Below, piece after piece: positions 30,070 to 39,581 of a stretch of 64,000 nucleotides of DNA. The DNA is from Pyrinomonadaceae bacterium (lineage in GTDB: Bacteria > Acidobacteriota > Blastocatellia > Pyrinomonadales > Pyrinomonadaceae): assembly GCA_030841085.1 (NCBI GenBank), contig JAVEDP010000023.1, positions 19,920-83,919 on the forward strand, written 5' to 3'. Below the pieces are notes generated by a model. That model worked only from the letters and a program-made list of their open reading frames with translations. It had not been told where the DNA came from and ran no database searches. A program made the translations under genes and the position numbers. Position 1 is the stretch's first letter. Every line of letters starts with the position of its first letter.

Positions 30070-33000
30070 ATGAAACCGACTGCAAAACGGAACCGGCGCT
30101 TTAACGCCATGAACAGAGTTAACCAGAAGCCCGCGGCTTCGCAATTCTCCAAATTTATTTCTTGTCGCGCGCTTAATTCTTTTGGCGTGTTGATTACTTT
30201 GGTTTGTGTTCTGGCCTTATTGGGCGTCGCGTTTGTCGCGTTGCCGAGCGTACACGCTTCAAACCCGAATGCGGGCTCAATCGGATTAACTTCCAGCCCC
30301 GTCACCTGGCAGGGAACAGCAACAGCGGGGGGCGCTATTGGCGATCCGCTCCTGGGACTCGTGACGTCGGAAGATATGTGCATTGAAGGTACGTCGTGCG
30401 ACACGTTCACACTGACTATTAGCGGCACACCAGCCGACTGGATTAATGCTAAGAAAATAGTCCACGTGCATCTTGGCTGGACAATACCGGTGCAGGATTT
30501 TGATCTTTACATTCACAAGGGCGACTTGAATGGCCCCATCGTGGCCGACTCAGGAAACGGCGCGACTAATGGAATTTTGGGAAGTGAAGATGCTGATCTC
30601 GATCCCAGCAGTCCCTCTGTTGGCACCGGCACGTTTGCAGTTCACGTTGTTTACTGGACCGCGACGGCGGCGGAACAATATACGGCAACTGCAAGTGTTG
30701 CGAACGCAGCGGCGCCACCGCCTCCGGGACCGACGCCAACGCCTGCAACTGAACCCGCGGGTACTCCGCGTTTCTTCAATTACCTTGCTCCTGTTGGCGT
30801 CGCAGACGATGCCGGTGAGCCTTCGATTGGCGTGAACTGGAAATCCGAAAGAGTCAATGGCGGCATTCCGGATGGCGGAACAGTCAATTACTTTGGCGGC
30901 TTCCTGCCCTACATGTTGCGCGTACATTTCAACGATACGTTCACGCCCGCAAAAGCTTCCTGGGAAAAGAAAGCTTTGACGGTGGCCACTGCGCCACGCC
31001 TGGCCGGCGATCCAATCATGTTCACCGATCACCAGACCGGTCGGACTTTCGTTTCGCAGGAGTACGGTCTTACGCCGGTCGGTTCGACGATGGAATACAC
31101 TGACAATGATGGCGATACCTTCACGCCCAGTCAGGGTTCTGGCGCGCCTTCAGGTATAGACCATCAGACGGTTGGCGGTGGTCCATACCATGCTCCGGTT
31201 CCAACCGGGGCCAATCCGCTTTATCCAAATGGCGTCTGGTACTGTTCGCAGTCGATAGCGGACGCAGTTTGTTCGCTCAGTCTCGACGGCGGCACGACGT
31301 TTGGTCCAGCAGTTCCCATGTACACGTTGGCGGACTGCGGCGGCATTCACGGCCACATTAAGATTGGCCCTGACGGCACGGCTTATGTACCGAATGTCGG
31401 TTGCGGTGACAACCAGGCGCTGGTTATTTCGGAAGATAACGGCGTGACCTGGGCTGTTCGCAAGGTGCCAACATCAGCAGCGTCCGATCGCGATCCATCT
31501 GTTGCGGTGGGCTCGGACAGCACCGTTTACTTTTCTTATCAGAACTCTGATGGCCATTCCCACGTTGCCGTTTCGCGCGACAAGGGATTGAACTGGGAAA
31601 ACGACACCGACCTCGGCGCCCAGCTTGGAATCAAGAACAGCTTGTTTCATGCGGCGGTTGCCGGCGATGGCGATCGGGCAGCGGTGGCGTTCTTTGGCAC
31701 GACGACCGGCGGGTCAGACTACGATCAGCCGGCGTTTACAGGTATCTGGTATCTCTATATCGCTACTACCTACGACCGAGGCAAAACCTGGTGGACGCAG
31801 AACGCAACGCCGAATGATCCGATCCAACGTGGCGGCATCTGCACCACCGGTGCTTGTCGCAATCTGCTCGATTTCTTTGGCGCAGATATCGACAAAGAAG
31901 GCCGTGTGCTGATTGGCTACGAAGATGGTTGTATTAGTCGCGCGTGTATTACTAATCAGAAGTCTTACGGCCTGCCGGCCATAAACGACTTCATTGCCAA
32001 AGGAGCGATCTCGCGGCAAATGGGTGGCAAGCGAATGTTTGCTGCTTACGATCCGCCCGCTGGTCCGGTGGCTCAGCCGCCCGTTGTGCCATTGCCGCCG
32101 GGAGCTGGAATTTCCTGCGAGAGTTTGGTAGCGCAGGACCCAACCGGCGACGCGAATAATCCGGAAGCACCGTTGACGGGTAGTCCCGACAATTACGACA
32201 TCACCGCTGTAAATTTCAATTTGAGCGATGACAAGCAGTCGTTGGTAACCACCATCACGCTGAAGAATTATTCGGCAGCAACGCCGGCGCCGGCGACGCT
32301 TGGTGGCTATTACCGTGTCGTATGGGCCACTGGACAAAAGACCGCGGCGGGTACTCCGAAGTACTACGCGACGGATGTAACGACCGATCCAACTGGTTCG
32401 TTTTACACCTATGGCGAATACAACGCCGGCGACAATGCGTTCGTTGGTTCGGCTACCACCACAACCGGCACAACGACGGAAGGCGCAAATGGGACTTTGT
32501 CAGTCAACGTCCCGCTCAGCGCGCTCGGCAACCCTGCCATTCCCGTAAAGACGACGACCGACTTGCCGGCGGTAATTGAACCTTACGCGATCGTGTTCGC
32601 GCATCTGGAAGTGGTCAGCTTTCTCGCCGCGGTTGAGCGCGCGCCGGATTATGGCTTCTTCGGTAATAGTTGGGCCGTTTGCGTGCCGCCGCCGCCGCCG
32701 ACGACTGAGTGTCTCGACGACAGCGATTCGCGCATCAGTTATTCCGACGGTTGGCATTTGGTAAATGCGACCAACGCCAGCGGCGGACACTTCCGCTTCC
32801 ACACAGGCAAATCTCCTGACCATTCGGCGAGTTTGACTTTCAACGTGGCGGCAGGGAAGACCGGCAAGCTGACCTACTACTACGGCACCAGCACCAAGGG
32901 CGGCACCGCCGACGTCGTGCTTGACGGAGCAACGCGTTCCGTCAGTTACAGCGGATCATCGGGTGGCATCAAGGATCCGATATTTGGATCGAAGATTGAA

Positions 33001-33420
33001 TTTGCCAACCTGGCGGCAGGAACGCACACGCTGGTAATTAGGAATATGAGCGACGCGGTCTATGTAGATGGCTTCTGTTTGGAGAGTTCCAGTTCAAACA
33101 GCCGGCCGGCATCGGGCCCGGGCGCAACAACCAGCAGTAACAACAACCTGAGCGCAGGCCAGCAACTGCTGAACAACCTGCCTATAGCAACGAACGCAAC
33201 GGCAATTTCGCTGGTCGCAGTGTCCAGCAACAATCTGCCGATCAAACTGGCGCTGATCAGCCCAACAGGAGCAGTGCTGCAGATGGCAGACAGTGTCAAC
33301 GGCGTGGCAGTAATCAATGCGCCGGTAACTCAATCCGGGACCTACATCGTCAAGACCGTTAACTTAAGTCTTGGCCCAGTGCAGGTCTGGACCGCAGCGA
33401 CGCCTACGGTCAAGCGGTAA
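30070..33420 (+). CDS. Large secreted Asp-box (BNR/sialidase-like) protein
   Basis: A 1116-residue exported protein. The long basic N-region and hydrophobic stretch (about 38-60, ending VHAS) form the signal. Residues about 65-215 form a beta domain, then a PPPPGPTPTPATEP linker. A propeller-like region (about 230-660) carries Asp-boxes SEDNGVTW (about 455), SRDKGLNW (about 502) and TYDRGKTWW (about 568). Two further beta modules and a C-terminal domain follow. Asp-box proteins include sialidases and many non-enzymatic surface proteins. Catalytic residues cannot be assigned here. AGGAG precedes the ATG. Confidence 0.75.
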   Translation: MKPTAKRNRRFNAMNRVNQKPAASQFSKFISCRALNSFGVLITLVCVLALLGVAFVALPSVHASNPNAGSIGLTSSPVTWQGTATAGGAIGDPLLGLVTSEDMCIEGTSCDTFTLTISGTPADWINAKKIVHVHLGWTIPVQDFDLYIHKGDLNGPIVADSGNGATNGILGSEDADLDPSSPSVGTGTFAVHVVYWTATAAEQYTATASVANAAAPPPPGPTPTPATEPAGTPRFFNYLAPVGVADDAGEPSIGVNWKSERVNGGIPDGGTVNYFGGFLPYMLRVHFNDTFTPAKASWEKKALTVATAPRLAGDPIMFTDHQTGRTFVSQEYGLTPVGSTMEYTDNDGDTFTPSQGSGAPSGIDHQTVGGGPYHAPVPTGANPLYPNGVWYCSQSIADAVCSLSLDGGTTFGPAVPMYTLADCGGIHGHIKIGPDGTAYVPNVGCGDNQALVISEDNGVTWAVRKVPTSAASDRDPSVAVGSDSTVYFSYQNSDGHSHVAVSRDKGLNWENDTDLGAQLGIKNSLFHAAVAGDGDRAAVAFFGTTTGGSDYDQPAFTGIWYLYIATTYDRGKTWWTQNATPNDPIQRGGICTTGACRNLLDFFGADIDKEGRVLIGYEDGCISRACITNQKSYGLPAINDFIAKGAISRQMGGKRMFAAYDPPAGPVAQPPVVPLPPGAGISCESLVAQDPTGDANNPEAPLTGSPDNYDITAVNFNLSDDKQSLVTTITLKNYSAATPAPATLGGYYRVVWATGQKTAAGTPKYYATDVTTDPTGSFYTYGEYNAGDNAFVGSATTTTGTTTEGANGTLSVNVPLSALGNPAIPVKTTTDLPAVIEPYAIVFAHLEVVSFLAAVERAPDYGFFGNSWAVCVPPPPPTTECLDDSDSRISYSDGWHLVNATNASGGHFRFHTGKSPDHSASLTFNVAAGKTGKLTYYYGTSTKGGTADVVLDGATRSVSYSGSSGGIKDPIFGSKIEFANLAAGTHTLVIRNMSDAVYVDGFCLESSSSNSRPASGPGATTSSNNNLSAGQQLLNNLPIATNATAISLVAVSSNNLPIKLALISPTGAVLQMADSVNGVAVINAPVTQSGTYIVKTVNLSLGPVQVWTAATPTVKR

Positions 33421-33462
33421 CGGGAAAGCGGCAGGCGGCTTTGTCGGGAGCCGCAAGCTGCG

Positions 33463-33520
33463 AAAGGATTCAGCGCAGTCAGTGACGAGCGATCGTCATC
33501 GATTGCGCTGAATCCTTTTT
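33463..33520 (+). terminator. Long-stem Rho-independent terminator
   Basis: A 15-bp perfect stem (AAAGGATTCAGCGCA/TGCGCTGAATCCTTT) with a loop of about 27 nt followed by T residues, 42 bp after the secreted protein gene. Confidence 0.88.
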
Positions 33521-33580
33521 GTTGTGCGGGAATTCGGAAGTTGAGCAGCTTTGCTTAAGAGTGATGGGCCATTTGAAGTT

Positions 33581-33754
33581 CGGCTTTGCCGTCTGAGTTG
33601 ACTTCGTCGGTGGTGGCTCTGCTCCGCCGCGCAGATGCCCTTTATGTTTTTGGGCTATGCCCTTGGCCTAGCCGAAACCAGGGGCATAGCCCCGAAAAAA
33701 ATTTGCGGCTGTCGGCGGGGCAGAGCCACCGCCGCACATCAGACGGCGTAGCCG
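33581..33754. repeat. Nested-palindrome element, copy 5
   Basis: CGGCTTTGCCGTCTGAG and CATCAGACGGCGTAGCCG form the outer arms. GGTGGCTCTGCTCCGCCG and CGGCGGGGCAGAGCCACC are the next pair, and GGGCTATGCCC/GGGGCATAGCCCC lies inside. At 174 bp it is the longest copy. Confidence 0.85.
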
Positions 33755-33796
33755 AATTCCTCGAAGCACCTTAGTGTATGGCTAAATTGAAACTGG

Positions 33797-35755
33797 TTAG
33801 AGGGTGTCTACTTCACGCTCGGCGAGATTAGCGACTGCTGTAACCAGCTCCTCAGGTTGAACTGGTTTTGGAACAAAAATATTGAAGCCCGCAGACAGCG
33901 CTCGGGTCCTATCTTCAACGCGAACGTACGAGGTGAGCGCAACCGCAGGTATCTGGCGCGCGCTATCTTTCTCAGCTTGCCGTAGTTTGCTGATAAGTGA
34001 ATAGCCATCTTCATCAGGCATTGCTAGATCGGAAACCAACACATCAGGCGTGTACCACTCGAGCACCTCGAGTGCTTCGCGCACTGATCCTGCAGGTTGA
34101 ACTGATGCGTTCGATTCCTCCAGCATCACGCTGAGTATCAGAAGGGTGTCGGGATCATCATCAACCAGGAGCACGCGCACGCCGTCGAGCCGCGGCACAA
34201 CTGAAACGCTGGTCGCTTCACTCCTGGATGCGAGACCTCCGCTGACGCCTTCGCGCGGTGAGCTGCGTTTATGCGACGGTGCCAGCGGCAACTTGATAAT
34301 GAAAGTCGCGCCTTTGCCTGCACCTTCGCTCGCGGCTTTTATGGTGCCGCCGTGAAGCTCAACCAGCTGGCGCACAATCGACAGTCCTAAACCAAGCCCG
34401 CCGTGTTCGCGCGTGCTGGTGCCGTCGGCCTGGCGGAAACGATCAAATATGAATGGCAAAAACTCCGGACTGATGCCTTGTCCCGAATCGCTCACGCAAA
34501 GCCGGGCAAAACGTTCCGCCCGTTCGACGTGGACGTCAATGTGTCCACCTTCAGGGGTGAACTTGATCGCGTTTGCCAGCAAGTTCCAAACGACTTGCTG
34601 CAGGCGGTTGGAATCACCAATCGTGTGCCGCGCTGATGGATCGAGCGTCACTGCCAGGTGAATGTCTTTTGCGTCCGCAGCTAACTGCACTGAATCGATC
34701 GCGGCGTTGATTACCGCCGACAGATCCACGGGTTCGTTATTCAACTTGAGCTTGCCGGTAATCATACGCGAAACGTCGAGAATGTCTTCAATCAGCTGGG
34801 CCTGTGATTTGGCGTTGCGCTCGATGGTTTTCACGGCGCGGGCGATAGTGGCTTCATCAAGCCGGCCGCTAAGAAGCAGGTGCGACCAGCCGATAATCGC
34901 GTTGAGCGGAGTTCGTAGTTCGTGCGAGACCGTCGCCAGAAACTCATCCTTCATACGATTAGCGACCTGTGCTTCAGAGCGGGCCATCTGCTCTCGCACC
35001 AGGGCCGCGCGCAACGCCTCTTCGGCGCGGACGCGTTCCTGGATTTCTTTTTCCAGGGATTTTGCTTTCTGTTGGAGCTGAACGATCGCGCGCAAACGCG
35101 CATCAGGATCCGATACTCCGGGATAGCTCTCTGTTGGGATCACGCGCGAGTGGGCCGTGCACACCTCACCATGCGAACTGACGAATTGCTCGCCGGCAAA
35201 TCCGTTCATTGGATAAGCGCAGAAAAGCGAGAATGAGTGTGCATTCTGTAATTCGTTCCAGAGCTCCTCGAGCCGGATCGCTCCCGAATAATTACCTTCC
35301 GCCCAAAGCAACGCGACCATCTCGCCAAATGCGCGCACGCGCGCGCGCCCATCGGTCACGCTGGCAATGATGTCGCCGATTACTTTTTTGAAGCGTGTCG
35401 GTTCTGGCGACCCGTCCACCATGAACTGCGACAGCGTGTCGGATGCGTCGAGCGAAAGATACTGGCCGGTGCTTCGGGCCGCCGTCAGGTCGAGTCCATT
35501 TGCTTTAAGTAATTCGTCGAGGCCGGTGCGATGTCCCTCGGTGGCAATAACGATTGCGGCATCGTTCGACTTGATTGCGGAACCGATGAAGCCGCTCAAT
35601 GAATTCAACAGGAAGCCGTCTGTGTCGTAAAACTGAACGAAGTGGTCCGTGTCGCTCATGGCGGACCAATGCGAATCAGGAGCGAAGTTGAGTTTCGCAA
35701 TATCCAGACGACTCATCTCGATAACTTCGTCAACGGGTTTTTCCGTATCGTTCAT
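33797..35755 (-). CDS. Hybrid histidine kinase with MEDS sensory domain
   Basis: A 652-residue protein. The N-terminus (about 25-195) matches the MEDS domain of DcmR-type sensors (HFVQFYDTDGFLLNSLSGFI, AIVIATEGHR, FGEMVALLWAEGNY). A coiled coil follows. The HisKA domain has ATVSHELRTPLNAIIGWSHLL, the HATPase has WNLLANAIKFT, DSGQGISPE and GGLGLGLSIVRQLVELHGG, and the C-terminal receiver has the acceptor Asp in VLVSDLAMPDEDG. The start at 35755 has GGAGG upstream; a longer frame reaches 35872. It is divergent from the radical SAM gene. Confidence 0.9.
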   Translation of the reverse strand: MNDTEKPVDEVIEMSRLDIAKLNFAPDSHWSAMSDTDHFVQFYDTDGFLLNSLSGFIGSAIKSNDAAIVIATEGHRTGLDELLKANGLDLTAARSTGQYLSLDASDTLSQFMVDGSPEPTRFKKVIGDIIASVTDGRARVRAFGEMVALLWAEGNYSGAIRLEELWNELQNAHSFSLFCAYPMNGFAGEQFVSSHGEVCTAHSRVIPTESYPGVSDPDARLRAIVQLQQKAKSLEKEIQERVRAEEALRAALVREQMARSEAQVANRMKDEFLATVSHELRTPLNAIIGWSHLLLSGRLDEATIARAVKTIERNAKSQAQLIEDILDVSRMITGKLKLNNEPVDLSAVINAAIDSVQLAADAKDIHLAVTLDPSARHTIGDSNRLQQVVWNLLANAIKFTPEGGHIDVHVERAERFARLCVSDSGQGISPEFLPFIFDRFRQADGTSTREHGGLGLGLSIVRQLVELHGGTIKAASEGAGKGATFIIKLPLAPSHKRSSPREGVSGGLASRSEATSVSVVPRLDGVRVLLVDDDPDTLLILSVMLEESNASVQPAGSVREALEVLEWYTPDVLVSDLAMPDEDGYSLISKLRQAEKDSARQIPAVALTSYVRVEDRTRALSAGFNIFVPKPVQPEELVTAVANLAEREVDTL

Positions 35756-36024
35756 CCAAACCCTCCGCACGCTTTGCCGCTTAACCTCTAATGGGCAACT
35801 TTGCATTGCCCGATCAGGCGCTGTGATTCTACCAATCGGACGCTCTTTTGCCTTCATTCGCGGCGCAGGCAAATTATGGAATTTGTGTGTTCGAAACGCG
35901 CGCCGAGTGTTCCGATTTAAATTGTTACGTAACTATTACCTCCGTCCTTCGCCTTTGGGACTACGATGCAGCTTCCCCTTCAACGACAAAAAGTGGTCAA
36001 CGCGGTTTGCCTCGGAGGTCAAAC

Positions 36025-37503
36025 GTGAAGGTTCTATTAGTTAATCCGGAGTTTCCTGATACCTACTGGAGTTTTCGACATGCGCTGCCGTTTGAGCGCA
36101 AGCGGTGCGCATTTCCGCCACTCGGGCTGCTGACTGTGTCGGCGTTATTGCCGAAACAATGGGAGCGCCGATTGGTGGATTTGAATGTGCGCGCGCTGCA
36201 AACGTCGGACATTCAGTGGGCCGACATGGTTTTTGTTACCGGCATGCTGGTGCAAAAAGAATCGGTGCACGCCGTTGTCCAGCGTTGTAAAGCGCTGGGT
36301 AAACGAGTTGCGCTCGGTGGTCCATACGTGACGACCACGATCGAAAACTTGCCGGAGGTGGACCATGTCTTTCTGGGCGAAGCTGAAACGACTCTGCCTC
36401 AGTTCATTGAGGACCTGGAGAAGGGAACTCCGCAGTGTTCCTACAAAGCAGTTGAGCGGCCGCCACTTGCGCTGACGCCCGTTGCTGACTTTCATCTCGC
36501 CGAGCTCAAGCATTACAGCTCGATGTCGGTGCAATACTCGCGCGGTTGTCCTTTCAACTGCGAGTTCTGCGACATCATCGAAATTTATGGCCGCGTGCCG
36601 CGCACAAAAAGTAATCAACAGATCCTTTCCGAGCTGGATGCGCTCTTGCAGCTTGGCTGGCGCGGCACGGTCTTCATCGTTGACGACAACTTTATCGGTA
36701 ACAAGAAAAATGTGCGGCGGCTCCTGCCGGACCTGGCGGCGTGGCAGGAAAAGCATGACCATCCTTTTTCGCTATTGACGGAAGCAAGCGTGAATCTCGC
36801 CGACGACACTGAACTGCTGCGCGATATGCAGCGCGCCGGGTTCACGCGCGTGTTTCTGGGCATTGAAACTCCGGCGGAAGAGAGTCTGAAGGAAGCCCAA
36901 AAATCGCAGAATCGCGGCAACTTACTCGAGTCAGTCAAGAAGATTCAGACGCACGGGATGGAAGTCATGGCCGGCTTCATCGTTGGTTTTGATAACGATC
37001 CGGACGACATCTTTGAACGGCAAATCAACTTCATCCGCGAGAGCGCAATTCCACTGGCGATGGTCGGATTGCTAACCGCGCTACCCGATACACAGCTGTG
37101 GCGCCGACTGGAAAAAGAAGGACGCTTGCTGGGTGAGAGCAGCGGCAACAATACGAATTGCTCGCTAAACTTTGTTCCAAAAATGGACGCCGCTCTCCTG
37201 GTTGCCGGTTATCAATCTATCATGCGAACGATTTACAATCCGAAGGAGTATTACCAGCGCGCACTCGATTCCTTGAAACGTACGCCCGTCCCGAAATGGG
37301 ATCCTAAAGAGATTCGTTTGTTCCGAGACCTCGCCTCGTTTGTGCGGTTGCTCCTCAAGCTGGGCGTACTTGATCGCGAGCGCCGAGAGTTCTGGCGCTT
37401 CTTTGCGAGGGCCGCGAAACATCGCGACCAATTTGCCGCTTCGATGCGATTGGCGGCAATGGGCTATCACTTCCGCAAGTTGAATGAGGCGTACACGGAA
37501 TAA
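36025..37503 (+). CDS. B12-binding radical SAM enzyme (DUF4070 type)
   Basis: A 492-residue protein with three parts. The N-terminal cobalamin-binding Rossmann domain has [20 protein letters not shown] and [14 protein letters not shown]. The radical SAM domain carries the 4Fe-4S motif CPFNCEFC (about residues 174-181), then [16 protein letters not shown] and [14 protein letters not shown]. The C-terminal part is of DUF4070 type. Relatives include hopanoid methylases HpnP/HpnR, but substrate cannot be read from sequence. The start is GTG with CGGAGG 7 bp upstream; the frame extends upstream without a ribosome site. Confidence 0.87.
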   Translation: MKVLLVNPEFPDTYWSFRHALPFERKRCAFPPLGLLTVSALLPKQWERRLVDLNVRALQTSDIQWADMVFVTGMLVQKESVHAVVQRCKALGKRVALGGPYVTTTIENLPEVDHVFLGEAETTLPQFIEDLEKGTPQCSYKAVERPPLALTPVADFHLAELKHYSSMSVQYSRGCPFNCEFCDIIEIYGRVPRTKSNQQILSELDALLQLGWRGTVFIVDDNFIGNKKNVRRLLPDLAAWQEKHDHPFSLLTEASVNLADDTELLRDMQRAGFTRVFLGIETPAEESLKEAQKSQNRGNLLESVKKIQTHGMEVMAGFIVGFDNDPDDIFERQINFIRESAIPLAMVGLLTALPDTQLWRRLEKEGRLLGESSGNNTNCSLNFVPKMDAALLVAGYQSIMRTIYNPKEYYQRALDSLKRTPVPKWDPKEIRLFRDLASFVRLLLKLGVLDRERREFWRFFARAAKHRDQFAASMRLAAMGYHFRKLNEAYTE

Positions 37504-37597
37504 GGCAAAATTTCGGCGCCGGCTCCATTTTGCCTGATATATTCCCCGCTCTCGCCAAGGCATACCAGTTGCTCATCGACGAGCATAGGAGAAATTT

Positions 37598-38371
37598 ATG
37601 AAAACAAATCGTACACAGAGATGGATAGGCGCGGGAATGTTTGGGTTCCTGATGCTATTTGCCGGCGCCGGTCTTAGCCTGACGGCCCAGGCTCAATATC
37701 CGCAGGATGACCGCTACCGAAATCAAAATCGACGCGGGCGTAACTGGGATAACTATGGCAACTATGGCGGCTCGTTTGATTTGCGCCAGACGGCGCTCAA
37801 CGCCGGCTACAACGAAGGTCTGAGGGACGGAACCGCAGCGCGACAGCGGAATAGGAATACCGACTTTCAAAGCCAAAGCGCTTACCGGAGAGCCACGAAA
37901 GACTACAGTTCACGTCTTGGAGATCGTGGATTGTATCAACGGTATTTTCGTGAGGCTTACCAAACCGGATTCAACGATGGCTTTAACCCGCAAGGCGTCG
38001 GCTACGATCCCTACAACAACAATGATCCCTACAACAACAACAATCGCAATCGCAACCGCGATTGGAACCGCAACAACAATGGAGATTGGAACAATAATCC
38101 GAATCGCCACGGACGCAATTGGGGTCAATACGAGAATTACGGCGGTAATAATGACCTGCGGCAGACGGCGCTGAATGCCGGCTACAACGAAGGCATCAAG
38201 CAAGGCCGCAACGATCGCAACCGCAATCGCAATAGCGACTTCCGCAACAATAGCGCGTACCAGAACGCCACGACTGACTACAGCTCAAGGCTGGGAGATC
38301 GTGGACTCTATCAACGGTACTACCGTGCGGGCTATGAGAACGGTTATTACGATGGGTTGAACGGGAACTAA
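37598..38371 (+). CDS. Secreted Asn/Arg-rich protein with an internal duplication
   Basis: A 257-residue protein with a signal peptide ending LTAQAQ (about residue 32). Two near-identical units of about 75 residues follow: DLRQTALNAGYNEG...DYSSRLGDRGLYQRY...GFNDG (about 60-130) and again at about 188-255. They are separated by an Asn/Arg-rich spacer (NNNRNRNRDWNRNNNGD). The phrases AGYNEG and GYENGYYDG resemble helical repeats found in envelope proteins of Acidobacteria. Function unknown. Confidence 0.75.
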   Translation: MKTNRTQRWIGAGMFGFLMLFAGAGLSLTAQAQYPQDDRYRNQNRRGRNWDNYGNYGGSFDLRQTALNAGYNEGLRDGTAARQRNRNTDFQSQSAYRRATKDYSSRLGDRGLYQRYFREAYQTGFNDGFNPQGVGYDPYNNNDPYNNNNRNRNRDWNRNNNGDWNNNPNRHGRNWGQYENYGGNNDLRQTALNAGYNEGIKQGRNDRNRNRNSDFRNNSAYQNATTDYSSRLGDRGLYQRYYRAGYENGYYDGLNGN

Positions 38372-38393
38372 GCCTGTAAGAGGAATAGAAACA

Positions 38394-38464
38394 CAAGCAC
38401 GGATCTGCGCGGGACAATTGCCTGGTAGTCAGGCGGTTGGTTTTGCGGGATCCGTGTTCTTCTT
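38394..38464 (+). terminator. Probable terminator of the duplicated-repeat gene
   Basis: GCACGGATC pairs with GGATCCGTG around an inner GCCTGgtagtCAGGC hairpin, followed by TTCTTCTTT. It lies 22 bp after the gene. Confidence 0.6.
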
Positions 38465-38479
38465 TAGCTAGGTCTGATT

Positions 38480-38767
38480 TTAGAGCGGGGCGTGTTCGCG
38501 GGCAGCCATCTGCTTAACTTTCTTCAGCTCCGGTCCCTTGATTCCAAAGTACGTGGCCATCTGCATAATCTGTCTCGGATCAACGAAGTCCTTCCGGTCC
38601 GAGCAGAACTTTTCCAGCGCCGGACCAAACTCGCGACAGGTCATCGTCTTCGGTAGTGGCAACCCGAGCAGACAAGTTCCGTCTTCACGGAACTGCACGC
38701 AGAATTCACAAACTCTCAATAGGGCTTCTTTCTTGAAGGATGATTGAGCGGTTAAACCCAGCGTCAA
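38480..38767 (-). CDS. Small cysteine-containing protein, third gene of the XRE unit
   Basis: A 95-residue protein with Cys in VCEFCVQF, GTCLLG, TCREF and FCSDR, suggesting metal or Fe-S binding, and a Lys-rich helical end. The start TTG lies 6 bp after the previous stop. No family is recognised; it is the last gene of a three-gene unit headed by an XRE regulator. Confidence 0.55.
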   Translation of the reverse strand: MTLGLTAQSSFKKEALLRVCEFCVQFREDGTCLLGLPLPKTMTCREFGPALEKFCSDRKDFVDPRQIMQMATYFGIKGPELKKVKQMAAREHAPL

Positions 38768-38773
38768 TCTGCA

Positions 38774-39154
38774 TCAGTGACCGACTGGTATTCTTTGAAA
38801 GCGGGCCTTGCCTTCCGTGTCCTGCCAGGAAATGTCCAGAACATAAGGCCTGACCGCGCCGGCTACAACTCTCAGCCGCTGCAATTGATCGTGCGCGGCG
38901 GGAACTATTTTTCCATTTATCCAGGTCTTGTGAGAGAGCACAACGTTCTCTTTGGCGCGTACCTGGGTGAGCGCCTCGAATTTAATATGCGCTTGCGAAG
39001 GACCGCCACCTGGAGTTTCTTCGTCTTTCAAGAATACTGTCAACACTTCAACGCCTTTAAGTGCATGATCAGTTGCGTTGGTCAATTCCAAATGCAAATC
39101 CGACTCAGTCTCTAGAAATTTAATCGTAAAAGGTTTTTCAGCAGTACCGATCAT
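38774..39154 (-). CDS. Hypothetical beta-rich protein, second gene of the XRE unit
   Basis: A 126-residue soluble protein with alternating beta pattern (FTIKFLETESDLHLELTNATDHALKGVEVLTVFLKD), like an Ig-type or FxLYD fold. No family match. Its start overlaps the stop of the XRE gene by four bases. Confidence 0.6.
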   Translation of the reverse strand: MIGTAEKPFTIKFLETESDLHLELTNATDHALKGVEVLTVFLKDEETPGGGPSQAHIKFEALTQVRAKENVVLSHKTWINGKIVPAAHDQLQRLRVVAGAVRPYVLDISWQDTEGKARFQRIPVGH

Positions 39155-39387
39155 TTTTTCTTCTTTCTGGTTTGTCGACTCTTTTTATCATTCGCCAGCG
39201 CGAGGATTTCTCCGGTTTCACATTTAAGCGCTTCACAAAGTTTTTCCAGCGTGTCGAAATTGATCCCCAGCGCTTTCCCCTTTTTTAGACGCCAAAGCGT
39301 GGTATGGCTAATACCCGTTTCCTTGGCGAGCCAATAGAAGGACTTGCCGTGACCACCAAGCAACTCGTTCACTCTAATCTCAATCAT
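39151..39387 (-). CDS. XRE-family transcriptional regulator (HipB/Cro type)
   Basis: A 78-residue helix-turn-helix protein: WLAKETGISHTTLWRLKKGKALGINFDTLEKLCEALKCETGEILAL, then a basic KKSRQTRKKKK tail. It heads a three-gene unit and has its own promoter with a palindrome straddling it, so autoregulation is likely. Confidence 0.88.
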   Translation of the reverse strand: MIEIRVNELLGGHGKSFYWLAKETGISHTTLWRLKKGKALGINFDTLEKLCEALKCETGEILALANDKKSRQTRKKKK

Positions 39388-39397
39388 GATGTTGTCC

Positions 39398-39449
39398 CTC
39401 GCATGAGCCCACCATATTTACCACATGTGAAAGATATTGTCCATGCGAG
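39398..39449 (-). promoter_or_regulatory. Promoter and flanking palindrome of the XRE unit
   Basis: On the minus strand, TGGACA (39443-39438), 17 bp, TAAATA (39420-39415). The 8-mer CTCGCATG at 39398-39405 is exactly inverted as CATGCGAG at 39442-39449, 44 bp away. One half-site touches the -35, the other lies just downstream of the start point. This is a plausible operator pair for the XRE protein. Confidence 0.6.
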
Positions 39450-39462
39450 ATATATTCCATAA

Positions 39463-39558
39463 TTGACACATATCGCTTAGTGCCGTAAACTTTACACGAA
39501 TCGAGTCTGCTTACTCCTTTCTCAGCTTATCTGGAATTCTCCAGACCACCTGAAGTAC
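39463..39558 (+). promoter_or_regulatory. Conserved promoter-leader element, copy 3 (upstream of the STAS gene)
   Basis: TTGACA (39463-39468), 17 bp, TAAACT (39486-39491). Then CGAATCGAGTCTGCTTACTCC, TTTCTCAGC, the hairpin TCTGGA-att-C-TCCAGA and CACCTGAAG. It is divergent from, and only 13 bp away from, the XRE operator. Confidence 0.72.
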
Positions 39559-39581
39559 ACAGCCCAACAATTCGAGGACCG

